Under the pieces are notes generated by a model. The model was not told where the DNA came from. It did not search any database and worked only from the letters and a program-made list of their open reading frames with translations. Positions 15,341-23,905 of a stretch of 33,225 nucleotides of DNA are shown one piece after another. The position numbers were made by a program, and so were the translations under genes. The first letter of the stretch is position 1, and every line of letters begins with the position of its first letter. The DNA comes from Bacteroidaceae bacterium (GTDB lineage Bacteria > Bacteroidota > Bacteroidia > Bacteroidales > Bacteroidaceae): NCBI GenBank assembly GCA_024401165.1, contig JAKSLN010000016.1:1-33225 (forward strand). The letters run 5' to 3'.

Positions 15341-18300
15341 TCAGACTTGTTCAAGCAATTCAATGGCTTCCCTCACGCTCTTGATGTCACGTGCATAGAA
15401 GCACTGGTTGCCATTGTAGGCTTCCATTCCACACTGATGACCATGCGAAAAGGTAAAGCTGATCATTCTTCCAAAGACATCGCCTTGATAGAACGGACTA
15501 TCTTGATTACTAACAAAGAAAAGACGCATTCTACTGTTTTTCAAAACAATGCGTTCAGCACCGAAATAACGACCAAGCCGGCGAAGCTTTACCACACGGA
15601 TTAGTTCCTCCCCTTCCTCCGGAACAGGACCGAAACGATCCAACATGCGCTTGTGGAACTGTTCTATCTGCTCGTCAGTCTCCAGACCATCCAGTTCACG
15701 ATACAGTAACATGCGTTCAGTGCTAGTTGGCACATATTCTTCACTGAAAAAGGCTGGAAGATCGCTCTCCAACTGACATTCGTCAACAAACTCAGTTCCG
15801 CTCAGTTCTTCTCCTCGCTTCATCTGGTCTTCAAAGAGTTCCTGGAACTCGTCGTTTCGTAACTCTTTCACGGCCTCGTTCAATATCTTGTGATAAGTCT
15901 CGTACCCCAAGTCGCTAATGAATCCGCTCTGCTCGGCACCCAGCAAATTGCCAGCTCCACGAATATCGAGGTCCTGCATGGCAAGGTGAATTCCACTGCC
16001 CAAATCTGAAAAATTCTCCACAGCCTGCAATCGGCGACGTGACTCCTGAGGAAGTCCGCTCAAAGGCGGTGCCAGCAGATAGCAGAATGCCTTCTTGTTG
16101 CTACGACCAACACGGCCTCGCATCTGATGCAAATCGCTTAGTCCAAAGTTATGAGCATGATTGATAATGATGGTGTTGGCATTGGGAATGTCGATTCCAT
16201 TCTCGATGATGGTTGTCGAGATAAGCACGTCATAGTCGTAGTTGGCAAAGTCGACGATGACTTTCTCTAACTCATCACTCGGCATACGGCCATGCCCCAC
16301 ACAAACACGGGCATCCGGAACATGCTTGTTGACAACTGCCACCAAGTCTGGCAATGACGAAATACGGTCGGTAACGATGTACACCTGGCCATTGCGGCTC
16401 ATCTCGAAGTTGATGGCATCGGCAATGACGTCAGCAGAGAAGGTATGCAACTCGGTCTGAATGGGATAGCGGTTGGGTGGAGGCGTCTGAATGACACTTA
16501 GGTCGCGGGCACCCATCAAACTGAACTGCAAGGTGCGCGGAATGGGCGTTGCGGTCAATGTCAGCGTATCAACACTCGTCTTCATCTGTCGCAACTTCTC
16601 CTTCGTACTAACGCCAAACTTCTGTTCCTCGTCGATGATGAGCAGCCCCAAATCCTTGAACTTGACCTTCATACCCAACAGCTTGTGTGTACCAATGACG
16701 ATGTCCACGCTGCCATCAGCCAGACCTGCCAAAACTTCTTTGGTCTGGGCAGCTGTGCGGGCGCGACTCAAGTATTCAATCTTTACGGGAAATTCCTTCA
16801 AGCGTCCCATGAACGTGTGATAATGCTGATAGGCCAACACTGTGGTTGGCACAAGAACGGCAACCTGCTTATCGTCTGCACAAGCCTTGAAGGCGGCACG
16901 TATGGCAACTTCCGTCTTACCAAAACCAACATCACCACACACAAGGCGGTCCATGGGGCGGTTTTTCTCCATGTCCGTCTTCACATCAAGTGTTGCACGG
17001 CTCTGGTCGGGTGTATCTTCATAGAGAAATGATGCCTCCAGTTCATGTTGCAAATAGCTGTCGGGAGAGAATGCAAATCCCTTGTCCTCGCGACGTTTTG
17101 CGTAAAGCCGGATGAGATCGCGGGCAATGTCCTTGATTTTCGTCTTGGTGCGCTCCTTCATGCGCTCCCATGCCCCCGACCCCAACTTGCTAATCTTGGG
17201 CGGTTCGCCCTCCTTGCCCTTGTATTTGCTTACCTTATGTAAAGAATGGATGCTGACGTAGATGCTGCCGCTGCCAGCATAGTCAATCTGAATAACCTCC
17301 TGCACGCCGCCCCCTTGGTTCATGCGTCGCAAACCTGCAAAACGGCCCACGCCATGGTCTACATGCACCACATAGTCGCCCAATTCGAATTGTTGCAACT
17401 CTTTCAGCGTCAACGCCATTTTAGCAGAGCGCGCCTTCTCGCTGCGGAGATTGTACTTGTGAAAACGATCAAAGATCTGATGGTCTGTGAAGATGCATAG
17501 TTTCAAATCTGCATCAATAAAACCGGCATGCAACGTATACTGAACGGGAATAAAGGGAACTGCGCGGCCCTGATCCTCAAAGATGTTCTTCAGGCGCTCC
17601 GTCTGTTTCTGCGAATCAGCCAACACACAGATGCGATAACCGTCGTTTGTGTAACGGCGGAAAGTATCGTGAACAAGGTCGAAATTCTTATGAAAGATAG
17701 GCTGAGGCTTGATATTGAAGCGTATCTTCATGCCTTCCTCCGAATTGGAATGTGACAGGACCTCGACCCGGCGAAAACCACTCACTTCGCGCACAAACTG
17801 ATCTCCCTGAACCAAAAGTTCAGACTTCTCCCACACCTTCTGTTCGCCCGTTGCGTCTTGCTCCATCACGGCTTGCGAAGAAAATCCGTCCTCATAGATG
17901 TGCGCCACCGACTGACAAAGAAAGTTCAAATCGCGCATGACAAGAATGGTGTCTTCGGGCATGAAACCCAGCACGCTCTCTTGGCGCTGCCGCGTATGGC
18001 GCAACTGAGGCACGATGGTGATTTCGTCCTTCTTCGAGAGCGAGAGTTGAGTCTGCACCTCGAAGGTTCGGATACTATCTATTTCATCACCAAAGAAGTC
18101 AACACGATAGGGGTATTCCGAAGAAAAACTGTAGATATCCACGATGCTGCCTCGCACGGCAAACTGACCAGGTTCATACACATAGTCTGTGCGTTGGAAT
18201 CCAAAGTCGACCAACACATCCTGCAAGAAAGTGATATCAATGCGCTCGCCTCGGTGCAGCACCTGCGTCTGGTCCTGCAACTCTTCGTGCGAGACAACCA

Positions 18301-18706
18301 TCTCGCATAAAGCATCAGGGAATGTCACGACAAAAAGAGGCAACCGACCGCTGGAAATACGGCTCAGCACCTCCGTTCGCAAAATCTCGTTGGCAGCATC
18401 CTTCTGTCCATAACGCACGGCACGGCGAAAGGAACTGGGAAAGAATAGAACGCTCTCCTCGCCCAGCATCTGCACCAGGTCGTGATACAAATAGCCCCCT
18501 TCTTCCTGGTCGTCGGCAACGAACAAAAAAGGCGCGTTCAAGGACTGAGGTTTGGCCACGCAAAGCGAGGCAAATACCAACGATGCAGCCGAAGCCTGCA
18601 TGCCATCGAGGCATATCTGCCGACTCTTGCCATCACACAAAATGCGCCCCAGCGCTTTGACGCCGGGGTGCTTTGCGTACTGATTTACGAGTTCTTTTAT
18701 CTCCAT
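15341..18706 (-). CDS. mfd: Transcription-repair coupling factor Mfd
   Basis: The 1121-residue protein has the usual full length. It displaces RNA polymerase stalled at DNA damage and recruits UvrA. Seen in order: a UvrB-like N-terminal region (about 1-300); the RNA-polymerase interaction domain starting near ELQQFELGDYVVHVDHGVGRFAGL; and a RecG-like helicase with Walker A GDVGFGKTE (Lys597), motif II DEEQ (Asp692), TATPIPRTL, TTIIENGIDIPNANT and QMRGRVGRSNKKAFCYLL. A C-terminal TRCF domain follows. It is a single-gene unit with a perfect promoter. The stop lies about 160 bases upstream of the sigma-54 activator's start on the same strand. Confidence 0.97.
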   Translation of the reverse strand: MEIKELVNQYAKHPGVKALGRILCDGKSRQICLDGMQASAASLVFASLCVAKPQSLNAPFLFVADDQEEGGYLYHDLVQMLGEESVLFFPSSFRRAVRYGQKDAANEILRTEVLSRISSGRLPLFVVTFPDALCEMVVSHEELQDQTQVLHRGERIDITFLQDVLVDFGFQRTDYVYEPGQFAVRGSIVDIYSFSSEYPYRVDFFGDEIDSIRTFEVQTQLSLSKKDEITIVPQLRHTRQRQESVLGFMPEDTILVMRDLNFLCQSVAHIYEDGFSSQAVMEQDATGEQKVWEKSELLVQGDQFVREVSGFRRVEVLSHSNSEEGMKIRFNIKPQPIFHKNFDLVHDTFRRYTNDGYRICVLADSQKQTERLKNIFEDQGRAVPFIPVQYTLHAGFIDADLKLCIFTDHQIFDRFHKYNLRSEKARSAKMALTLKELQQFELGDYVVHVDHGVGRFAGLRRMNQGGGVQEVIQIDYAGSGSIYVSIHSLHKVSKYKGKEGEPPKISKLGSGAWERMKERTKTKIKDIARDLIRLYAKRREDKGFAFSPDSYLQHELEASFLYEDTPDQSRATLDVKTDMEKNRPMDRLVCGDVGFGKTEVAIRAAFKACADDKQVAVLVPTTVLAYQHYHTFMGRLKEFPVKIEYLSRARTAAQTKEVLAGLADGSVDIVIGTHKLLGMKVKFKDLGLLIIDEEQKFGVSTKEKLRQMKTSVDTLTLTATPIPRTLQFSLMGARDLSVIQTPPPNRYPIQTELHTFSADVIADAINFEMSRNGQVYIVTDRISSLPDLVAVVNKHVPDARVCVGHGRMPSDELEKVIVDFANYDYDVLISTTIIENGIDIPNANTIIINHAHNFGLSDLHQMRGRVGRSNKKAFCYLLAPPLSGLPQESRRRLQAVENFSDLGSGIHLAMQDLDIRGAGNLLGAEQSGFISDLGYETYHKILNEAVKELRNDEFQELFEDQMKRGEELSGTEFVDECQLESDLPAFFSEEYVPTSTERMLLYRELDGLETDEQIEQFHKRMLDRFGPVPEEGEELIRVVKLRRLGRYFGAERIVLKNSRMRLFFVSNQDSPFYQGDVFGRMISFTFSHGHQCGMEAYNGNQCFYARDIKSVREAIELLEQV

Positions 18707-18734
18707 CGTACCGTAACACCTAAATTTTGAGATG

Positions 18735-18766
18735 CAAAGATACGACTATTTTCTGAAAAGACAAAA
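18735..18766 (-). promoter_or_regulatory. Promoter of mfd
   Basis: On the minus strand TTTTG (18762-18766), 19 bases, TATCTTTG (18735-18742) matches the Bacteroidetes consensus. Transcription would begin about 20 bases before the ATG at 18706. Confidence 0.85.
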
Positions 18767-18783
18767 TCTTCAATTTTCAATTT

Positions 18784-19971
18784 TTATCGTGCCATCTTGT
18801 AAATCTCTACCATATCAGCCATGCAGAGTGCTTTCAAACCACCAACGGTGTGAGTATCACCTGTGCTGCACTTATCGGCCATATCGGCAATCTCAGCGTC
18901 GCTGATCTCCTTGCCAATGAGGTCGTGTATGTTGGTAGGCATACCGATGCTGCGGAAGAACTGCTCCATAGCCTGGATGCCAGCCTCTGCAGCATCCAAA
19001 TCAATCAGGCCGGCAGTGTCGACACCCATCACGTTCTTGGCAAAACGAGCAAAGCGAGGCATGTTCTCGCCACGAGTATAACGTGCCCAGCTGCCCCATA
19101 CGGCTGCAAGACCGGCGCCATGGCTCACGTCGAACATACCTGATAGTTCATGTTCCAGGCAATGTGTAGCCCAGTCGCCCGAGGTGCCACAACCCGTGAG
19201 GTCGTTGTGAGCCAACGATCCGGCCCACATGATCTGAGCACGGCTGTTGTAGTCGGTGGGATTCTCCAGCACCTTCTTACCTTCTTGCATACAAGTACGC
19301 AGCAGAGCCTCTGCCAGAGCGTCGGTAATCTCCATGTCATCATCCTTGCTGAAATAACGCTCCATCGTGTGCATCATCATGTCAGTAATGCCGCAAGCGG
19401 TCTGCCATGCGGGCAGCGTGTAGGTCAGTTCGGGATTCATGATTGCAAACTTGCAGCGGAACTCATCCACGCAATAGTCCTTCTTCAGCCAACCTTCTAC
19501 CTCATCGTTGGTGATGACGCTGCCGTCGCTCGTTTCCGAACCAGCAGCAGGGATGGTCAGGATGCAGCCGATGGGCAGGTACTTCGTGGCGTGGTCCTTA
19601 TGTTCGTAGAGCGTCCACACGTCACCCTCGTAGAAGCGTCCCGAAGAGATGGCCTTGCACGAGTCGATGACCGAGCCGCCACCAACGGCCAAAAGGAAGT
19701 CAACGCCTTCCTGCTTACAGACTTCAATGCCCTTGCGGACCATCGAGAGGCGGGGATTGGGCACTACGCCACCCAGCTTGACGTACTCGATGCCAGCCTC
19801 GCTGAGAATCTTCTCAACCTTAGGCAGCAAGCCGCTCTTGATGGCGCTCTGACCACCATAGTGAAGCAGCACCTTCGTACCACCATACTTCTTTACCAGT
19901 TCGGCAACTCTGTTCTCTGTGTCACGACCAAATGCCACATAGGTCGGAGCGTAATACTTAAAACTCTGCAT
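18784..19971 (-). CDS. Iron-containing (group III) alcohol dehydrogenase, YqhD/BDH-like
   Basis: The 395-residue cytoplasmic enzyme reduces aldehydes or oxidises alcohols with NAD(P)(H). The nucleotide-binding half has LLAVGGGSVIDSCKAI and ILTIPAAGSETSDGSVIT. The metal ligands are visible as Asp197 and His201 in GITDMMMHTMERYF, His270 in GDWATHCLEHELS and His284 in DVSHGAGLAAVW; this spacing matches the YqhD/butanol dehydrogenase branch. It probably disposes of reducing power or detoxifies aldehydes during sugar fermentation. It follows the GH2 gene on the same strand after a 94-base repeat-rich gap in which I find no consensus promoter, so it may depend on read-through or an unseen promoter. 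Confidence 0.95.
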   Translation of the reverse strand: MQSFKYYAPTYVAFGRDTENRVAELVKKYGGTKVLLHYGGQSAIKSGLLPKVEKILSEAGIEYVKLGGVVPNPRLSMVRKGIEVCKQEGVDFLLAVGGGSVIDSCKAISSGRFYEGDVWTLYEHKDHATKYLPIGCILTIPAAGSETSDGSVITNDEVEGWLKKDYCVDEFRCKFAIMNPELTYTLPAWQTACGITDMMMHTMERYFSKDDDMEITDALAEALLRTCMQEGKKVLENPTDYNSRAQIMWAGSLAHNDLTGCGTSGDWATHCLEHELSGMFDVSHGAGLAAVWGSWARYTRGENMPRFARFAKNVMGVDTAGLIDLDAAEAGIQAMEQFFRSIGMPTNIHDLIGKEISDAEIADMADKCSTGDTHTVGGLKALCMADMVEIYKMAR

Positions 19972-19983
19972 AGTTATTTTTTA

Positions 19984-20064
19984 AAAACGATTAAACGATT
20001 AGACGGGTATTCGAGGAGTCGAGAGTTCGATACTTCGGCACCTCGATTATTCGATGCTTCGATT
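19984..20064. repeat. Intergenic repeat patch (AAACGATT units and TCGA-rich units)
   Basis: The segment begins with AAACGATTAAACGATTAG, which resembles the tandem repeat at 6486-6557. It continues with many TTCGA/TCGAG/TCGATT words at roughly 8-16-base spacing. On the minus strand it includes AATCGAAGCATC, also present at 23797-23808. It fills nearly the whole gap between the GH2 and alcohol dehydrogenase genes. No function is evident. Confidence 0.55.
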
Positions 20065-20065
20065 A

Positions 20066-22483
20066 TCACTTCCTCCCCTTGATGACGACATCTGCGTCTT
20101 CGAGTAGGGGACTGCTGAAGACGACATGGATATCGCCGCCGCGTCCCGCACTTTGCACGTAGGCCAAAAGTTGACCGTTGCGAACACGCTCACGGTTGTC
20201 GCGATGGCTACCCATGTCAGAGTTGTCGCTATTCTCCAGTCCAAGGAGTCGACCACCGCCCTGCACACGACAGGTTATCTCGTTGTCTGCCAAGCGAACG
20301 AGCACATCGTTCTCATCCTTGACCTGCACGGTGATGTGGGCAACACTACCCTCAACCGTCAATTCTTCCTTGTCCACCATTGCCACGATCTTGTAGGGAC
20401 GTCCACTTGTCGTTATGCTATACTGACTTTGCGCTTTGCCATCCTTGTCCAGACCTTCGCAGGTAAGCGTACCTTTCTCAAATGGAATGTCCCAATAGAT
20501 GATGCCGTTTGAGTCATCGTACGGTTTTATCTCGCCCACTTCCTTTCCGTTGAGCAAAAGGCGAGCTTGGGGAGAATTGGTATAGCAAACCACACGAATG
20601 ATCTGTCCATCACGGTAGTTCCACGTATCCAACGCCTCGGCACTGACGGGTGTTTGGCGACCACCTCTGCGACCGTTCTGCTGCCCGACACTGTAGGTTC
20701 CGATGTAGCATATGGGGGCCTCACTCCATAGCGAAGCACGGAACCAGCCACGAGGTTTCTTGAACGAGCCGAAATCTAACAGACCAGTTCCCAGTCCACG
20801 CGAAGGCCAACGACCACTCTCGCCCAGATAGTCTGTGCCGGTCCAGATGAACTGGCCAAAGATGTGCTTCTTGTCGCGCACGTCTTTCCAGTTGCCAAAG
20901 CCAACGCCCGTTTCGCTGCCATAAATGATGCGATTGGGATAGAGGCGGTGATCCTCGTCGTAGCGGTTCTCCGTATAGTTATAGCCCACCACGTCGATGG
21001 CCTCGGGATATTCAGTCTGATTGCTCATCACAACACCTGCCAGAGCACCCGTAACTGGGCGCGAAGGATCAATGCTGCGCACTACGGCCGAGAGTCGCTT
21101 GGCAATCTTACCAATACGTTCGGCGTTCGGTGCATCCTTCTTATAGCCGCCGAACATGGGTTGATTGATGGCAGCGTTGTTGCCATCCAGCACGGGATGC
21201 GAATAAGGATCGTTGGGATAGTCCACCTCATTACCGATACTCCAAAGGAAGACGCAAGGGTGATTGCGGTCGCGGCGCACCATGTCGGCCACGTCGCGGT
21301 CGATCCATTCTTCAAAGAAGTCGAACGTGCCCTGATAGGCAGGTTTGCCCTGGTTCCAGCCTTCTACCCACTTGCGCTTGGGGAACTCCCACTCGTCGCT
21401 GGCCTCGTCCATGACCAGCAGACCCAGTTCGTCACATAGGTCGTAGAGGTCGGGAGCCTGCGGATTGTGACTCATGCGGATGCCGTTGGCACCCATCTCC
21501 TTCAGGTTCTCCAAACGACGACGCCACACGTCCTTGGGCACAACGGAGCCCAGTGCTCCGGCATCGTGATGCAGGCAGACTCCCTTCACCTTCATGTTGC
21601 GGCCATTGAGGGCAAAGCCCGTGTTTGCATCAAACTGCAGGGTGCGCAGACCCACGCGACACGAGGCCTTGTCAATCTCCTTGCCATCTTCGAGGAGCTG
21701 CGTATAAAGTGTATATAAATAAGGTGTGTCGAGATCCCACAACTGAGGTTTGCTTACCTTCAACTGCACATTCTGCTTGTCTGCCTTGGCATTGTAGGCA
21801 CGTGTGGTCGTGGCCACCCTGTTACCACTGGCATCTACAAGCGTAGCCACCAACTTCAGGTTACCCTTCGCCTCCTTGGCACCGTCCACTTGCATCTCCA
21901 CCTCTACCGTGGCCGACGACTTGGTGATGTTCATTGCCTTCCATCCCAGTCCCCACTGACTGAAGTGTGTTTTGCCGGCGCCTACCATCCACACGTCGCG
22001 ATAGATGCCGCTACCCGTATACCAACGGCTGTCAGCTTGCTGACTGTGGTCCACCTTCACCATCAGTTCGTTCTCCCCATCCTTGAGATAAGGCGTCATG
22101 TCGTACATGAAACTGGCAAAGCCATTGGGGCGATGGCCCAACTTGATGCCATTGAGATAGACGGTAGAACGACAGTACACACCCTCGAAGTAGATGTAGT
22201 GAAGGGGGTACGTGTCGCTAATCGTGAATGACTTGCGATACCAACCGATGCCGCCAGGCAGATATCCCTGACAACTGGCCAACGACGTACTTGCCGTTCC
22301 TTCGATGCTCCAGTCATGCGGCAACGTCAAGCGTCGCACGTTCTGCTGCTTTTTGAAGACAAGACTGTCGTCACCCAGCGAGAACTGCCAGTCCTCGTTA
22401 AACTTATGGGCATTACCAAAAGATACCTGGGCACTTGCCGACAGTGTCGAAGCTGCCAAAAGCAGCGTTGCTAAAAATTTCAT
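20066..22483 (-). CDS. GH2 glycosidase (beta-galactosidase-like), exported
   Basis: The protein has 805 residues from the ATG at 22483, which begins a proper signal peptide (MKFLATLLLAASTLSASAQ). The frame extends 20 codons upstream, but that part covers the promoter at 22514-22544 and is rejected. Domains: sugar-binding jelly roll (about 25-190, with LPHDWSIEGTAS and GYLPGGIGWYRK), immunoglobulin-like domain, TIM barrel with acid/base Glu419 (IGNEVD) and nucleophile Glu524 (YGSETG), then DUF4982 and a C-terminal GH2 domain (from about 610). This architecture is typical of Bacteroidetes beta-galactosidases and related beta-glycosidases; exact specificity is open. It is divergent from the PL9 gene and shares a 127-base regulatory gap with it. 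Confidence 0.93.
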   Translation of the reverse strand: MKFLATLLLAASTLSASAQVSFGNAHKFNEDWQFSLGDDSLVFKKQQNVRRLTLPHDWSIEGTASTSLASCQGYLPGGIGWYRKSFTISDTYPLHYIYFEGVYCRSTVYLNGIKLGHRPNGFASFMYDMTPYLKDGENELMVKVDHSQQADSRWYTGSGIYRDVWMVGAGKTHFSQWGLGWKAMNITKSSATVEVEMQVDGAKEAKGNLKLVATLVDASGNRVATTTRAYNAKADKQNVQLKVSKPQLWDLDTPYLYTLYTQLLEDGKEIDKASCRVGLRTLQFDANTGFALNGRNMKVKGVCLHHDAGALGSVVPKDVWRRRLENLKEMGANGIRMSHNPQAPDLYDLCDELGLLVMDEASDEWEFPKRKWVEGWNQGKPAYQGTFDFFEEWIDRDVADMVRRDRNHPCVFLWSIGNEVDYPNDPYSHPVLDGNNAAINQPMFGGYKKDAPNAERIGKIAKRLSAVVRSIDPSRPVTGALAGVVMSNQTEYPEAIDVVGYNYTENRYDEDHRLYPNRIIYGSETGVGFGNWKDVRDKKHIFGQFIWTGTDYLGESGRWPSRGLGTGLLDFGSFKKPRGWFRASLWSEAPICYIGTYSVGQQNGRRGGRQTPVSAEALDTWNYRDGQIIRVVCYTNSPQARLLLNGKEVGEIKPYDDSNGIIYWDIPFEKGTLTCEGLDKDGKAQSQYSITTSGRPYKIVAMVDKEELTVEGSVAHITVQVKDENDVLVRLADNEITCRVQGGGRLLGLENSDNSDMGSHRDNRERVRNGQLLAYVQSAGRGGDIHVVFSSPLLEDADVVIKGRK

Positions 22484-22513
22484 CGATTTATTTTGGATTA
22501 GATTTTTCACGTG

Positions 22514-22544
22514 CAAAGATAGTATAAAAAATGTATAATGCAAA
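22514..22544 (-). promoter_or_regulatory. Promoter of the GH2 gene
   Basis: On the minus strand TTTG (22541-22544), 19 bases, TATCTTTG (22514-22521) is a consensus Bacteroidetes promoter. Transcription would start about 24 bases before the ATG at 22483. Confidence 0.85.
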
Positions 22545-22597
22545 GAAACAATGCGTATTTATTATCCAAAATGGATGGCAGACTGGCATTTTTTGTT

Positions 22598-22605
22598 TAT
22601 CTTTG
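22598..22605 (+). promoter_or_regulatory. -7 element of the PL9 gene, almost touching the start codon
   Basis: TATCTTTG ends four bases before ATG at 22610. Bacteroidetes transcription starts usually fall about 5-8 bases after this element, which places the 5' end on or just before the ATG pair at 22610 and 22616. The -33 half is weak (no TTTG at 19-21 bases). Confidence 0.65.
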
Positions 22606-22609
22606 CGAC

Positions 22610-23776
22610 ATGAAGATGTTTCTCACCGCCCTACTCTGCTGCTGCAGCCTTGCCAATGCCACGGCAAGGTCATGGCACGCCGCACCATCGGGAAGGGCTA
22701 ATGCAGTTGGCAATCAGACCGATCCCATGGACATCTACACAGCGGTTCACCAGCTACACGGCGGCGATTCGCTACTACTCAGTCCCGACACTTTCTACCT
22801 CAGCCAAGGCCTTGTCATCAACGTAAGTTCCACGAACGATTGCCCCACGTACATCGGCACCAGCCAAGGAGAAGGACACGCCGTTCTCGACTTTCGCAAC
22901 CAACCCCACTTTAAGAATGGGGTGACGCTCAAAGGCGACTACATCCACCTAACCCGTCTGAACATCTGCTACGCTGGTTATAAAGGGTTACTCAACGAAG
23001 GATCTCACAACAGAATGGAGCAACTTGACATCTATGGAAACTGTGACTCGGGCATGCAGCAAAAAGGTGGGTACGACAACCTCATCATCGACTGCGACTC
23101 ACACGACAATTTTGACTACATGACAGGTTCCCTCGAAGCGGCAGACTGGGGCGGCAATGCCGACGGTTTTGCAGACAAGCAGTATGCGGGTTCACCGGGA
23201 AACACTTACATCCGTTGCCGCGCCTGGAACAACTCGGACGATGGTTGGGACTTCTACCAACGTGTCGGTGGGACAACTCGGTTCATTGAATGCGAATGCC
23301 GGGACAATGGGCCCCGTGAGTACGATCTCACTCTCCATCCACGTCGTCATACCGACCGTGCCTTCCTCGACCAGTTTGCAGGCAAAGGTATTGTCATCAA
23401 ATTAAAACCCAACAAGAATCAACCGGAAGCGCAACAGAAGGAAGTTTGCTGCTCACTTGCACACTTCTATAACAACGGAAATGGCAATGGTTTTAAACTG
23501 GGAGGCGCCGGCACCAAGCACGACGTGGAACTTACCCATTGTGTGGCGCAAGGCAATTCCACGAAGGGGTTTGACCAAAATAGTAATGCGGGCCACATGA
23601 CACTTCTCGACTGCCAAGCAGAAAAGAACGGACAGAACTACGGTTTCTACAACGACAACGGTTACACGTTAACCATCAAGAATTGCATAAGCACAGATGG
23701 AGGGAAACCAGACACCTTTAAAGGAAGAAAAATCGAGCAGGTAGGTAATTCGTGGCAGAACACGCCTAAATTATAA
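22610..23776 (+). CDS. PL9-like pectate lyase, right-handed parallel beta-helix, exported
   Basis: The protein has 389 residues from the ATG at 22610; a second ATG at 22616 is also possible. The frame is open 24 codons further back, but that part overlaps the -7 element. A signal peptide (FLTALLCCCSLANATA) is followed by a beta-helix. The PL9 calcium/catalytic pattern is visible: GGNADGFADK (Asp185), SDDGWD with Asp210, Asp211 and Asp214, and GNGFKLGG with Lys296, the expected Bronsted base. The Asp-Asp-x-x-Asp spacing equals that of the characterised PL9 enzyme Pel9A, but the stretch before the Lys is longer here by an insertion. Pectate lyases cleave polygalacturonan by beta-elimination. 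GH43 and GH2 neighbours fit pectin use. Confidence 0.8.
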   Translation: MKMFLTALLCCCSLANATARSWHAAPSGRANAVGNQTDPMDIYTAVHQLHGGDSLLLSPDTFYLSQGLVINVSSTNDCPTYIGTSQGEGHAVLDFRNQPHFKNGVTLKGDYIHLTRLNICYAGYKGLLNEGSHNRMEQLDIYGNCDSGMQQKGGYDNLIIDCDSHDNFDYMTGSLEAADWGGNADGFADKQYAGSPGNTYIRCRAWNNSDDGWDFYQRVGGTTRFIECECRDNGPREYDLTLHPRRHTDRAFLDQFAGKGIVIKLKPNKNQPEAQQKEVCCSLAHFYNNGNGNGFKLGGAGTKHDVELTHCVAQGNSTKGFDQNSNAGHMTLLDCQAEKNGQNYGFYNDNGYTLTIKNCISTDGGKPDTFKGRKIEQVGNSWQNTPKL

Positions 23777-23817
23777 AGACTCTTCACGCCGTGAAAATCG
23801 AAGCATCACATTATTTT

Positions 23818-23890
23818 AAAATTTGTGCTGCAGTAATTCAAATTTTGCGCAGCAGTAATTCAGATTTTACGCAGCGGTAGTTCTAATTTC
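23818..23890. repeat. 22-bp tandem repeat, about 3.3 units
   Basis: Units at 23818-23839, 23840-23861 and 23862-23883 are each 22 bases with the shared pattern AnATTTTnnGCnGCnGTAnTTC. A degenerate partial unit runs to about 23890. The array occupies most of the 129-base gap between the convergent PL9 and GH43 genes. It has no unique spacers, so it is not a CRISPR array. Confidence 0.8.
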
Positions 23891-23905
23891 GCCTAGCAAC
23901 CTCAC

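Noticed and set aside
19150-20082. Plus-strand open frame of 310 codons over the alcohol dehydrogenase
   Set aside because: It lies opposite a fully conserved enzyme gene, its translation has no domain pattern, and it runs into a repeat patch.
22484-22543. Longer N-terminus for the GH2 enzyme
   Set aside because: It contains the gene's own promoter and would bury the signal peptide.
23818-23890. Possible CRISPR array
   Set aside because: The units are contiguous without spacers, are short, and no cas genes are nearby.
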